Shown here piece by piece: positions 1-6,766 of a stretch of DNA of 9,321 nt; within the stretch, counting starts at the first letter, position 1; every line of letters begins with the position of its first letter. A program made the position numbers and the translations under genes. The DNA comes from JBCCGI01 sp039029355. Its GTDB lineage: Bacteria; Planctomycetota; UBA1135; GCA-002686595. A model generated the notes under the pieces. The model was not told the origin of the DNA, searched no databases, and saw only the letters and a list, made by a program, of their open reading frames with translations. Location of the stretch: the NCBI GenBank assembly GCA_039029355.1, contig JBCCGI010000160.1:1-9321 (forward strand), read 5' to 3'.

Positions 1-441
<441 letters not shown>

Positions 442-516
442 CGGGCGTTCTTTTCTCGGGTGGCGTGGTGGAGCGTCTCGTTGGGAGCGGGAACGCCGGT
501 TCACGGCGTTTCGAGC

Positions 517-522
517 AGTGTA
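517..522 (-). promoter_or_regulatory. Candidate -10 element for ssb
   Basis: On the minus strand GCTACACTGCTC contains TACACT, a fair sigma70-type -10, about 75 nt before the ssb ATG. The context GCTAnnCT resembles the candidate -10 sites before rpmE and rpsP. No good -35 is visible (ATGGTA at 17 bp spacing). Assignment is tentative. Confidence 0.3.
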
Positions 523-560
523 GCGGATCGAGGTTCGATTACCATTCTGGGTACCTACCC

Positions 561-583
561 CGTCCGCTGACCTCGTCCGCTGA
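561..583 (+). repeat. Short tandem direct repeat upstream of the PilZ gene
   Basis: CGTCCGCTGA occurs at 561-570 and again at 574-583, a 13-bp period, ending 9 nt before the PilZ start codon. The second copy overlaps the GAGG ribosome-binding sequence (582-585). It could be a regulator site or a chance duplication; nothing in the sequence decides. Confidence 0.5.
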
Positions 584-592
584 GGTTTTGAG

Positions 593-973
593 ATGTCCGC
601 CGAGTCCGTTTCCCAACGCGTTCCCACCCCCCGCGAGGGCGATGAGCGCCGCCACCACCCGCGCGCGTCGGTCGACTGGCCGATCGCGATCGCGCTCGAG
701 GGCGGCGTCCACCAAGCGCGCCTGCGCGACGTCAGCCGCTCGGGTGTTTCGTTCTACATCGAGCACCGCGTCCCCGAGATGACGCTGCTACGCCTCGAGC
801 TCGAAGTGCCGGGAGGCGACAAGCGCGTGCGCGGGACCGGCGTGGTGGTGCGCTGCCGCCAGCTCTCGCCAGCGGTCGAGCACTACGAGGTCGCGGTGTT
901 CCTCAACGAGATGGACGACGAGGAGCGCGAGGTGCTGGCGAGCCTGGTGAACCGCGCCTTCAGCGAGGAGTAG
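593..973 (+). CDS. Single-domain PilZ protein (probable c-di-GMP receptor)
   Basis: A 126-residue protein that is essentially one PilZ domain. Both halves of the c-di-GMP-binding signature are present: RxxxR (R20-HHP-R24) and the D/NxSxxG motif (D46, S48, G51 in DVSRSG). Strands typical of the PilZ beta barrel follow (LRLELEVPGG, RGTGVVVRC, YEVAVFLNEM) and then a C-terminal helix. It has no signal peptide, membrane segment or output domain, so it probably acts in the cytoplasm by binding a partner; which output it controls (motility, exopolysaccharide, other) cannot be read here. GAGG at 582-585 lies 7 nt before the ATG, a good ribosome-binding site. Its last 14 bp overlap the end of prmC on the opposite strand. 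Confidence 0.9.
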   Translation: MSAESVSQRVPTPREGDERRHHPRASVDWPIAIALEGGVHQARLRDVSRSGVSFYIEHRVPEMTLLRLELEVPGGDKRVRGTGVVVRCRQLSPAVEHYEVAVFLNEMDDEEREVLASLVNRAFSEE

Positions 974-1793
974 CGCTCGCCTCGAGCACGCGGGGAATCC
1001 CGGCCAGGTCCGGGGTCACGCTTGCCTCCAGCCCGGCGTCGACGGCGATCGCCAGCGCGCGCTCGGACTGATCAGCGCCAAGCTCGATCAGGAGCGCCCC
1101 GCCCGGAGCCAGCAGCGCCGGAGCCTCCCGCACCAGCCGCTGGACCCAGTGGTCGGGGTCGCCCGCGGGCGCGAAGAGCGCGGTCGCCGGCTCGTGCTCG
1201 CGCACCTCGGCCGCCAGCGTGGGCGCGTCCTTGGGGTCGACGTAAGGCGGGTTCGAGGCGATCAGGTCGAAGGGGCCGCGCGCGGCGGCCGGGCCCAGGC
1301 CGTCGCCCTCCAGCAGCTCGACCGCGGCGCCCAGGCGCTCGGCGTTCGAGCGCGCCACGGCGAGGGCCGCCGGGCTGATGTCGACGGCGAGCACCTCGGC
1401 CTCGTCCAGCTCGAGCGCCAGGGAGATCGCGATGCAGCCCGAGCCGGTCCCGACGTCGAGCACACGCAGCCCCTGGCGCTCCCCCGCCCGCTCGCGGGCG
1501 CGGTCGACCAGGAGCTCGGTCTCGGGGCGCGGGATCAGCACCTCCGGCCCCACGGCGAACGGGCGGCCGTAGAACTCACGCTCGCCCACCAGGTACGCGG
1601 TGGGCGCGCCCTGGGCGCGGCGCACCAGCAGCTCGCGCGCGCGGGCCACCTCGTCGCGCGTCACCGGGCGTTCGAGGTTGAGGAACAGCTTCAGCCGGTC
1701 GAGCTGCAGGGCGTGGGCGACGAGCAGCTCGGCCTCCAGCCGCGCCGACTCGACGCCCTTGCGCTCCAGGAACTCCCGCCCGCGCGCCACCAT
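960..1793 (-). CDS. prmC: Peptide chain release factor N5-glutamine methyltransferase
   Basis: PrmC (HemK) methylates the Gln of the GGQ motif of release factors RF1 and RF2, using S-adenosylmethionine. The 277-residue protein has the helical N-terminal substrate domain (about 1-75), then VLIPRPETE (85-93), the SAM-binding loop DVGTGSGCIAISLA (113-126) and the catalytic NPPY (181-184) whose Asn/Pro/Tyr hold the glutamine side chain. These together are diagnostic for PrmC. Its substrate RF1 is encoded upstream (prfA), with one gene between. The ATG at 1793 has no Shine-Dalgarno sequence, and the N-terminus is slightly short for the family; family-like residues (TPRDARA) continue upstream in frame, where CTG at 1850 is the only other start-like codon near an AGGAG. 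The true start may therefore be further upstream. The gene is 61 nt from the preceding stop and probably cotranscribed. Confidence 0.95.
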   Translation of the reverse strand: MVARGREFLERKGVESARLEAELLVAHALQLDRLKLFLNLERPVTRDEVARARELLVRRAQGAPTAYLVGEREFYGRPFAVGPEVLIPRPETELLVDRARERAGERQGLRVLDVGTGSGCIAISLALELDEAEVLAVDISPAALAVARSNAERLGAAVELLEGDGLGPAAARGPFDLIASNPPYVDPKDAPTLAAEVREHEPATALFAPAGDPDHWVQRLVREAPALLAPGGALLIELGADQSERALAIAVDAGLEASVTPDLAGIPRVLEASATPR

Positions 1794-1854
1794 CGCCCGC
1801 GCGTCGCGCGGGGTCTCGGGCGGCGCCGAGCGGGACGGGTGCTGGGACAGACTC

Positions 1855-3093
1855 CTAGCCCCTCTTCGTCTTGCGGGCGGCGCGGCGCGCCTCGAGCGCG
1901 GCGGCCTTCTTGGCGTCGCCCTCCTTCTTGGCCGCGACCATCGCCTCGACGATGGTGTAGGCCGCGAAGCCGCCGCCGGCCGCGACGATGGCGCCGCCGA
2001 CGATCATCGACATCTTCGTGAGCCCTTCGACGTCCGCGCCGAGGCCCGTCGCGGCCTGGAGCAGGCCGCTGAAGAGCATCGCGAGGAACATCATCGGGAA
2101 GATCGGGTTGAAGGCACCCCAGCGCTCGTACGAGTGGATGTGCACCCAGGTGTAGCCGGCCCAGGCGAGCATGCCGAGCTCGGCGACCGCCTTGCCCAGC
2201 GAGCCGCCGGTGAGGCCCTCGAGGATCGGCATCACGAGGCCGACGATCAGGACGACCAGCGAAAGCGTGTGCAGACCGGTCGGGAAGGGGTGCGAGATCG
2301 TCGTCGGACGATCCGAGCCCGCACGGGCGCGCCGCGGCTTCTCGTCTTCCTTCTTCTTCGGCCGCAGCTCGAGCTCGCCGAGCTTGCCGAGGAAGCCGGT
2401 GAGCTTCGGGCCCCAGTTGTGGTCGATCTGCTTGAGCCACAGCCACGCCGCCGCCAGCACGAGCAGCTTGGCGAGCACCGACGTCATCCAGCCGCCGCCG
2501 TGCCCCATCCAGGGCAGGAACGAACCGGCGATCACGATCATCCCCGCGGTGCGCAGGTGCTTCGGCGCCTTGTCGAGCTCGCGCAGCGGCGGCCGCTCGC
2601 CCGCGGCGAGCGCGGCCTCGAGCGCGTTGCCCGAAGCGGCGGCGCCCGCGGTCGCGGGAGCTGCAGCCGCGGCGGCCTCGGTCGTCTCCTCCACCATCGC
2701 CGCGACGGGCGCGGGCTCTTGCTTCGGCTCCGGCTTCGCGACCGGCTTCGCGACCGGTTTCACCACGGGCTTGGCGACCGGCTTCACCGGAGGCTTCGGC
2801 GCCGGGGGCGGCGTCGCAGCGGCCGGCTTGGGCTTCGGCTTCGCGGCGGGCTTGGGCGCCGCCTTCGGCTTGGGCGCGGACTTCGCCGCCGGCTTCGGCT
2901 TCGGAGGCGCCGGAACGATCGCGTCGCTCGGCAGCTCGGGCAGCTCCGCCAGCTCCTCCACTTCGGGGAGCTCCTCGACGTCGGGCAGCTCGGGGAGCTC
3001 CTCCAGGTCGGGCAGCTCCGGGAGATCTGCGGACTCGAGGGGCTCCAGCTCGGTGAGCTCGGAGGAGGGGTCGGTCGGTTTGCGATCCTTCAT
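1855..3093 (-). CDS. Multi-pass membrane protein with acidic repeat and Lys/Pro-rich N-terminal region, function unknown
   Basis: A 412-residue protein I do not recognise as a named family. Residues 23-55 are an acidic LPELP/EELPE repeat. Residues 61-130 are a basic Pro/Lys/Ala region with PKPKPAA and KPVAKPV repeats. Residues 137-155 are Ala-rich. The remainder is a membrane domain with about six hydrophobic segments near 183-197, 203-220, 274-293, 300-319, 329-350 and 361-387. The third is preceded by a charged loop (RPKKKEDEKPRRARAG, 244-259). The C-terminus (389-412) is strongly basic. There is no signal peptide, so the long N-terminal region is probably cytoplasmic; its acidic-then-basic layout suggests it binds a charged partner or extends through a crowded space. 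It lies between prfA and prmC, 160 nt after prfA, so it may have its own promoter. No Shine-Dalgarno precedes the ATG. No enzyme motif is visible. Confidence 0.85.
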   Translation of the reverse strand: MKDRKPTDPSSELTELEPLESADLPELPDLEELPELPDVEELPEVEELAELPELPSDAIVPAPPKPKPAAKSAPKPKAAPKPAAKPKPKPAAATPPPAPKPPVKPVAKPVVKPVAKPVAKPEPKQEPAPVAAMVEETTEAAAAAAPATAGAAASGNALEAALAAGERPPLRELDKAPKHLRTAGMIVIAGSFLPWMGHGGGWMTSVLAKLLVLAAAWLWLKQIDHNWGPKLTGFLGKLGELELRPKKKEDEKPRRARAGSDRPTTISHPFPTGLHTLSLVVLIVGLVMPILEGLTGGSLGKAVAELGMLAWAGYTWVHIHSYERWGAFNPIFPMMFLAMLFSGLLQAATGLGADVEGLTKMSMIVGGAIVAAGGGFAAYTIVEAMVAAKKEGDAKKAAALEARRAARKTKRG

Positions 3094-3253
3094 GGAGACG
3101 GAATGGGGCGCGGGATGCCAATCCGACGGAGCGGGACCTCTGACGGAAGCGGATCAACCAGTTTGAAGCCTCGTGGCGAGAGCGCAACCCAGCGCCGCCG
3201 CGCCGCGCTCCGGGCGCAAAGTACCCGCTCGCCAGCGTCGGGTTTCGGAGCGC

Positions 3254-4336
3254 TCACAGGTTGCGGATGCGCTCCTCGCGATCGCGCTGCTCCAGCTGCT
3301 CCAGGACCCCGTCAAGGCGACCCTGAATGATTTGCTCGAGCGAAAAGTTTTCGCCCAGGCGATGATCGCTGACCCGGTTCTGGGGGAAGTTGTAGGTTCG
3401 GACGCGCTCGGAGCGATCGCCGCTTCCGACCTGGCTCTTGCGCTCGGCCGAGCGCTCGTCGTGGAGCCGCTTGCGCTCCATCTCAAAGAGCCGGGTGCGC
3501 AGGATTCGCATCGCCTGCGCGCGGTTCTTGTGCTGGGACTTCTCGTCCATGCACACGACCATCGTGTTCGTGGGCAGGTGCGTGATCCGCACCGCCGACT
3601 CGGTCTTGTTGACGTGCTGGCCGCCCGCGCCGCTGGCGCGCATCGTATCGATGCGGAGGTCTTCGTTCTTGATCTCCAGGTCGACCTCCTCGGCCTCGGG
3701 CAGCACCGCCACCGTCGCGGCGGAGGTGTGGATGCGCCCCTGGCTCTCGGTGTCGGGCACGCGCTGCACGCGGTGACCGCCGGTCTCGAAGCGGAACAGG
3801 CGCCAGACGCCGTCGCCCTTGACCGCGAAGATCACCTCCTTGTAGCCGCCGACGTCGGAGGTCTTGACCTCGAGCACCTCCTTCTTCCACTTGCGCGCAT
3901 CGATGAAATGCGAGTACATGCGGAAGAGGTCGGAGGCGAACAGCGTCGCCTCGTCGCCGCCGGCACCGGCGCGGATCTCGACGATGACCTTGTCACGCGC
4001 GAGGTCCTCGTCCTGCACCAGGGCGGACTTGATCTCCTCGTCGAGCGCGGTTTCGAGATCGTCGAGGCCCTCGAGCTCCTCGCGCGCAAGCTCGAGCAGC
4101 TCGGGGTCCGCGTCGTCGTCGCCGACGAGCAGCTCGGCCTCCTCACGGGTCTTCACCAGCTCGTCGAGGCGGGCGAGCAGCTCGCTCGAAGCGGCGAGCT
4201 GCCCCTGCTCACGAAGCAGCGACGGGAAGCGCTTGGGGTCCGAGGAGACCGCGGGGTCGAGCAGCTGCTCGCCGATCTCCTCGTACCGCTTCGCCCGCTC
4301 CCGGAGCTTGTCGACGATGGCGGGCGCGAATTCCAT
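3254..4336 (-). CDS. prfA: Peptide chain release factor 1
   Basis: RF1 reads UAA and UAG stop codons and triggers peptide release. The 360 residues match the usual RF1 length. An N-terminal helical domain (1-105) is followed by the AGAGGDEA region (123-130), the codon-recognition PxT motif in VPDTESQGR (PDT, 194-196) and the catalytic GGQ (238-240) within ASGAGGQHVNKTESAVR. The PxT form, rather than the SPF of RF2, marks it as RF1. ITHLPTNTMV, DEKSQHKNRAQAM and the late TYNFPQNRVSDHR (314-326) are all standard. Gln240 is the expected target of PrmC encoded downstream. It follows rpmE by 45 nt, a common bacterial pairing. The ATG has no purine-rich ribosome-binding site (CGCTTACGT precedes it), so translation may depend on coupling with rpmE. 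Confidence 0.97.
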   Translation of the reverse strand: MEFAPAIVDKLRERAKRYEEIGEQLLDPAVSSDPKRFPSLLREQGQLAASSELLARLDELVKTREEAELLVGDDDADPELLELAREELEGLDDLETALDEEIKSALVQDEDLARDKVIVEIRAGAGGDEATLFASDLFRMYSHFIDARKWKKEVLEVKTSDVGGYKEVIFAVKGDGVWRLFRFETGGHRVQRVPDTESQGRIHTSAATVAVLPEAEEVDLEIKNEDLRIDTMRASGAGGQHVNKTESAVRITHLPTNTMVVCMDEKSQHKNRAQAMRILRTRLFEMERKRLHDERSAERKSQVGSGDRSERVRTYNFPQNRVSDHRLGENFSLEQIIQGRLDGVLEQLEQRDREERIRNL

Positions 4337-4355
4337 ACGTAAGCGTACGGGGCGT

Positions 4356-4369
4356 GCAGGAAGGCCTGC
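4356..4369 (-). other. Small inverted repeat between rpmE and prfA
   Basis: GCAGG and CCTGC form a 5-bp stem with a 4-nt loop in the 45-nt rpmE-prfA gap. No T tract follows on the minus strand, so it does not look like a terminator. It might help define mRNA ends or slow processing, but it could be chance in G+C-rich DNA. Confidence 0.3.
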
Positions 4370-4381
4370 GGCGCGTCGGGG

Positions 4382-4600
4382 CTAGTTCCCTGCGCCGGCC
4401 TTGGTCTTGCCGTACTTCTTGAGGAACTTGTCGACGCGGCCTGCGGCGTCGACGAACTTCTGCTTGCCCGAGTAGAAGGGGTGGCAGGAGCTGCAGATCT
4501 CGATGCGGAGCTCCTTGACCGTGGCACGGGTCACGAAGCTGTTGCCGCAACCGCACGTCACCGTGCACTCCATGTACTTCGGGTGGATGTCTTTTTTCAT
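4382..4600 (-). CDS. rpmE: 50S ribosomal protein L31 (zinc-binding form)
   Basis: L31 sits at the central protuberance of the large subunit and bridges to the small subunit. The 72-residue protein starts MKKDIHPKY, as in classical L31, and ends with GRVDKFLKKYGK. The zinc-binding cysteines are present: C16 and C18 in CGCGN, and C36 and C39 in CSSCHPFYSGKQ. It is therefore the Zn-containing form, not the Cys-less paralogue used under zinc starvation. An additional Cys12 lies next to the zinc site. AGGA at 4606-4609 is 5 nt from the ATG, one of the few clear ribosome-binding sites in the window. It precedes prfA, the usual neighbour. Confidence 0.97.
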   Translation of the reverse strand: MKKDIHPKYMECTVTCGCGNSFVTRATVKELRIEICSSCHPFYSGKQKFVDAAGRVDKFLKKYGKTKAGAGN

Positions 4601-4678
4601 TTCGGTCCTGCCTCGGCAGCTCTCTGGGGGGCTTCGGTCTTGGTCGGAGCCCGGGTCGCCGGAAAAATCGAGCCGCAG

Positions 4679-4707
4679 AGCTTAGCCCGCGGCCCCGGCC
4701 GAGGCAA
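4679..4707 (-). promoter_or_regulatory. Candidate sigma70-type promoter for rpmE-prfA
   Basis: On the minus strand TTGCCT (4702-4707) and TAAGCT (4679-4684) are separated by exactly 17 bp, in the 121-bp maf-rpmE gap. The -35 matches 4 of 6 consensus positions, the -10 only 3 of 6. The start of transcription would fall about 70 nt before the rpmE ATG. The -10 is followed by a GATTTTTCCG element also found downstream of the rpsP candidate -10, which strengthens the case. Confidence 0.45.
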
Positions 4708-4721
4708 GCCGCGCGGCCCGG

Positions 4722-5312
4722 CTAGCGCGGCAGGCCCAGGCCGTGGACCAACTCCAGCGCGCGCGCCACGGGCAGCCCCACGACGTTGTCAAAGCCCCCC
4801 CCCTCCAGCGCGACGACGAACCGATCCGCGGTCTCCTGGATGGCGTAGCCGCCGGCCTTGCCCTGCCACTCGCCCGAGGCGACGTAGTCGTCGACCTCGT
4901 GGGGTTCGATCGTGCGCATGGTCACCAGCGTGGTCTCCGAGGTGACCTCCAGGGCGCCGTCGAGGCCGCGCGCGGCGCAGACCCCGGTCACGACGCGGTG
5001 CGCGGAGTCCGAGAGCGAGCGCAGCATCGAGGCGGCCTCCGCCGCGTCCGCGGGCTTGCCGAGCAGGCGCCAGGCGCCGGCGCCCTCCTGGAGGGCGACG
5101 ATGGTATCCGCGGCGAGGATCCACACCGGCTGGCCGGAGTAGCGCGGGAGCACCGCTTCGGCCTTGCGCTGGGCGAGCTCGCGCGCGGCTTCCTCGGGCT
5201 CGCGCCCACCCTCCAGCGACTCGTCGACGTCGGCGGGGTCGACGCGGAAGTCCAGGCCCTCGGCGGCGAGCAGCGCCCGCCGCCGCGGCGAAGCCGAGGC
5301 GAGCACCAGCAC
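4722..5312 (-). CDS. maf: Maf family nucleotide pyrophosphatase
   Basis: Maf proteins hydrolyse nucleoside triphosphates, including modified or non-canonical ones, to monophosphate and pyrophosphate; they were first noted as septum-formation inhibitors. The 196-residue protein has the N-terminal signature LASASPRRRALL (4-15), AADT with the presumed catalytic Asp69, GKP (85-87), YVASGEWQGKAGGYAIQ (143-159) with Lys152, and the late NVVGLPV (176-182). The KAGGYAIQ form resembles the YhdE-type (dTTP/UTP) branch more than the YceF branch, but this is judged by eye. The start is GTG at 5312; another GTG two codons later is equally compatible. Only 10 nt separate it from the preceding stop codon, with a TAGGGG sequence spanning that junction, so the two genes are probably translationally coupled. 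Confidence 0.93.
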   Translation of the reverse strand: MLVLASASPRRRALLAAEGLDFRVDPADVDESLEGGREPEEAARELAQRKAEAVLPRYSGQPVWILAADTIVALQEGAGAWRLLGKPADAAEAASMLRSLSDSAHRVVTGVCAARGLDGALEVTSETTLVTMRTIEPHEVDDYVASGEWQGKAGGYAIQETADRFVVALEGGGFDNVVGLPVARALELVHGLGLPR

Positions 5313-5322
5313 GGCCTAGCCC

Positions 5323-6669
5323 CTAGCGGCTCCGCCGGGTGGTCTTCTTCTTCGCCGGCTTCTTTTTCGCAGCCGGCTTCTTCTTCGCGGCCGGCTTCTT
5401 CTTGGTCGCGGTCTTCTTGGTCGTCTTCTTGGCCGCCGGCTTCTTCTTCGACGTCGTCTTCTTCGCGGCCTTCTTGGTGGTCTTCTTGGCCGCCGGCTTC
5501 TTCTTCGTCACCGACTTCTTGGCGGCCTTCTTCTTGGCCGCGGGCTTCTTGGCGACCTTCTTGGCGGTGGCCTTCTTCGCCGTTGCCTTCTTCGCGGTCG
5601 CCTTCTTCTTGGCGGAGGCCTTTTTCTTCGCCGCGGCCTTCTTGGCGGCGGCCTTCTTCTTGGCCGCGGCCTTCTTGGCGGCGACCTTCTTCTTGGCCGC
5701 CTCTTTCTTCGCGGCCGCCTCGCGTGCGGCCTTCTCGGCCTCACGCTTCGCCTGGGCCTTGCGGCGCGCGTCTTCCTTGGCCTTCTTGGCCTCGACGCGC
5801 TGGCGCTCGCGGGTCTCCTTGGCGCGCTGCTTGGCCTCGGCGGCGGCGCGGCGCTGGGACTCCTTCTCGGCCTTCTTGCGGGCCTTCTCCTTCTCGCGGA
5901 GGCGCTTCTCCTCCTCCCGCTGGCGTCGCTCCATGTCGCGCTTGCGCTGGGCTTCCTCGCGCGCGATGAGGGCCTGACGCTCCTTGTGGCACTTCTTGCC
6001 GTAGGCGGTCTCGAGCAGCGCCGGGTAGATCTCGTAGCTCGGAGCGTCGGGGTCCGACCAGCGCTCGGCGATCTCGTGGAAGACCAGCGTGAAGTCCAGC
6101 GCGCTCGCCGAGGGGATCAGGGCTGAGATCATCTCACGGCCCTTCCGGAGGGAGGAGGTGCGCGAGATGAGCTCGAGGCGGCTCAGGAGCTTCAGGATCG
6201 TCTGGGTGACGGCCAGGGACTCTCCCTGCGAGAGGTAGAGCAGGTAGCTGGCCCGCGCCATGCCGAGGAAGGGCAGCTGGGTCACCAGCTTGTCCGCCTG
6301 TTCGGCGTCCTCGCGCAGGAACTCGAGGTCCAGCCCGTGCGTCTTTTGGAAGATCTCCTGAAGGTACGTCTTCAGGTCCTTCGCCGCGGGCGAGTTCTTC
6401 CGCAGCGCTTCCATCAAGTCCTTGCCGCCGGGCTTGAGGAACTGCGCGATCTCCTGGACCTGGCTCACGCGGAGCTCGTTCCAGTCGTCGTACGCAGAGC
6501 ACAACTTCGTCAGCGAGGCATCCGCCTGCTTCTCGGTCATGTGCCGCATCAAGACGACGAGCATGCCCGTTTCGATGAGGGGCCGGTCGCTGTTGTGGGA
6601 CGACGGCAGGGGCCCGCGGGGCTCCACTTGGGAAAGCAACCGCTTAACGAGATCCGTCTTCTTGGTCAC
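5323..6669 (-). CDS. Catalytically degenerate endonuclease III-like (HhH-GPD) protein with coiled coil and histone H1-like lysine tail
   Basis: A 448-residue protein in three parts. Residues 1-230 align by eye with the endonuclease III fold: an N-terminal helix region (GMLVVLMRHMTEKQADASL), LKPGGKDLMEALR, GLDLEFLRED, the hairpin LPFLGMARASYLL (132-144) and LAVTQTILKLLSRL (152-165). In active enzymes the hairpin reads LPGVGxKTA and the next motif VDTHxxR. Here the catalytic Lys position is Ala138 and the catalytic Asp position is Thr155; only one Cys (227) remains where four would hold the 4Fe-4S cluster. Residues 231-320 are a highly charged, probably coiled-coil segment rich in R, E, K and A. 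Residues 321-448 are a tail of AAKK, KKPAAKK and KKTT repeats, about 59 Lys of 128, with no acidic residue after E323. It resembles histone H1-type or bacterial H1-like tails. Probable role: nonspecific DNA binding or nucleoid structure, by inference. Start is GTG at 6669 without a clear ribosome-binding site. Coupled to maf downstream. Confidence 0.85.
   Translation of the reverse strand: MTKKTDLVKRLLSQVEPRGPLPSSHNSDRPLIETGMLVVLMRHMTEKQADASLTKLCSAYDDWNELRVSQVQEIAQFLKPGGKDLMEALRKNSPAAKDLKTYLQEIFQKTHGLDLEFLREDAEQADKLVTQLPFLGMARASYLLYLSQGESLAVTQTILKLLSRLELISRTSSLRKGREMISALIPSASALDFTLVFHEIAERWSDPDAPSYEIYPALLETAYGKKCHKERQALIAREEAQRKRDMERRQREEEKRLREKEKARKKAEKESQRRAAAEAKQRAKETRERQRVEAKKAKEDARRKAQAKREAEKAAREAAAKKEAAKKKVAAKKAAAKKKAAAKKAAAKKKASAKKKATAKKATAKKATAKKVAKKPAAKKKAAKKSVTKKKPAAKKTTKKAAKKTTSKKKPAAKKTTKKTATKKKPAAKKKPAAKKKPAKKKTTRRSR
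5326..5709 (-). repeat. Low-complexity Lys/Ala/Pro/Thr-coding repeat region
   Basis: The minus strand is purine-rich, AAG-dominated sequence with recurrent AAGAAG and KKPAAKK-coding units over about 380 bp. The plus strand shows the matching cttctt runs. Units are imperfect but often near-identical (KPAAKKK near residues 426-437), so slippage or recombination between units is plausible. It encodes the tail of the endonuclease III-like protein. Confidence 0.85.
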
Positions 6670-6740
6670 GCGCTGGCGTTGGGCAGCCGGGTGGTGTGGC
6701 CGTGCCGCTTAGAGCGGACGGCAGCACATAGAGCAGGTTC

Positions 6741-6763
6741 GGGGACCGCGGGCGCGGTCCGCC
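6741..6763 (-). terminator. G+C-rich hairpin just after rpsP (possible weak terminator)
   Basis: GGACCGCG (6743-6750) and CGCGGTCC (6753-6760) form a perfect inverted repeat, extendable through flanking G/C with a one-base bulge, 4-8 nt beyond the rpsP stop codon. There is no T tract after it on the minus strand, so classical intrinsic termination is doubtful; it may stabilise the rpsP mRNA 3' end or attenuate read-through into the next gene. Confidence 0.4.
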
Positions 6764-6766
6764 CCG

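Noticed and set aside
3094..3253. 160-bp gap upstream of the membrane protein gene as a promoter region
   Set aside because: TTGCGC with a 17-bp spacer is present on the minus strand but the -10 (AAACTG) is poor; nothing firm enough to annotate.
1149..3330. Long plus-strand open frames (1149-2021, 1600-3330 and 2171-3166) opposite prmC and the membrane protein gene
   Set aside because: They are low-complexity Arg, Gly, Ala or Ser-rich translations of the antisense of well-supported genes, expected in G+C-rich DNA; no family motif and no ribosome-binding site.
3173..4342. 389-codon plus-strand open frame opposite prfA
   Set aside because: Antisense shadow of RF1; the minus-strand product has all RF1 motifs, the plus-strand product has none.
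4337..4381. rpmE-prfA gap as an intrinsic terminator
   Set aside because: The stem is only 5 bp and no T tract follows; cotranscription is more likely.
4743..5969. 408-codon plus-strand open frame opposite maf and the lysine-tail gene
   Set aside because: Much of it is Ser/Pro/Trp repeats produced by reading the antisense of the Lys-rich tail.
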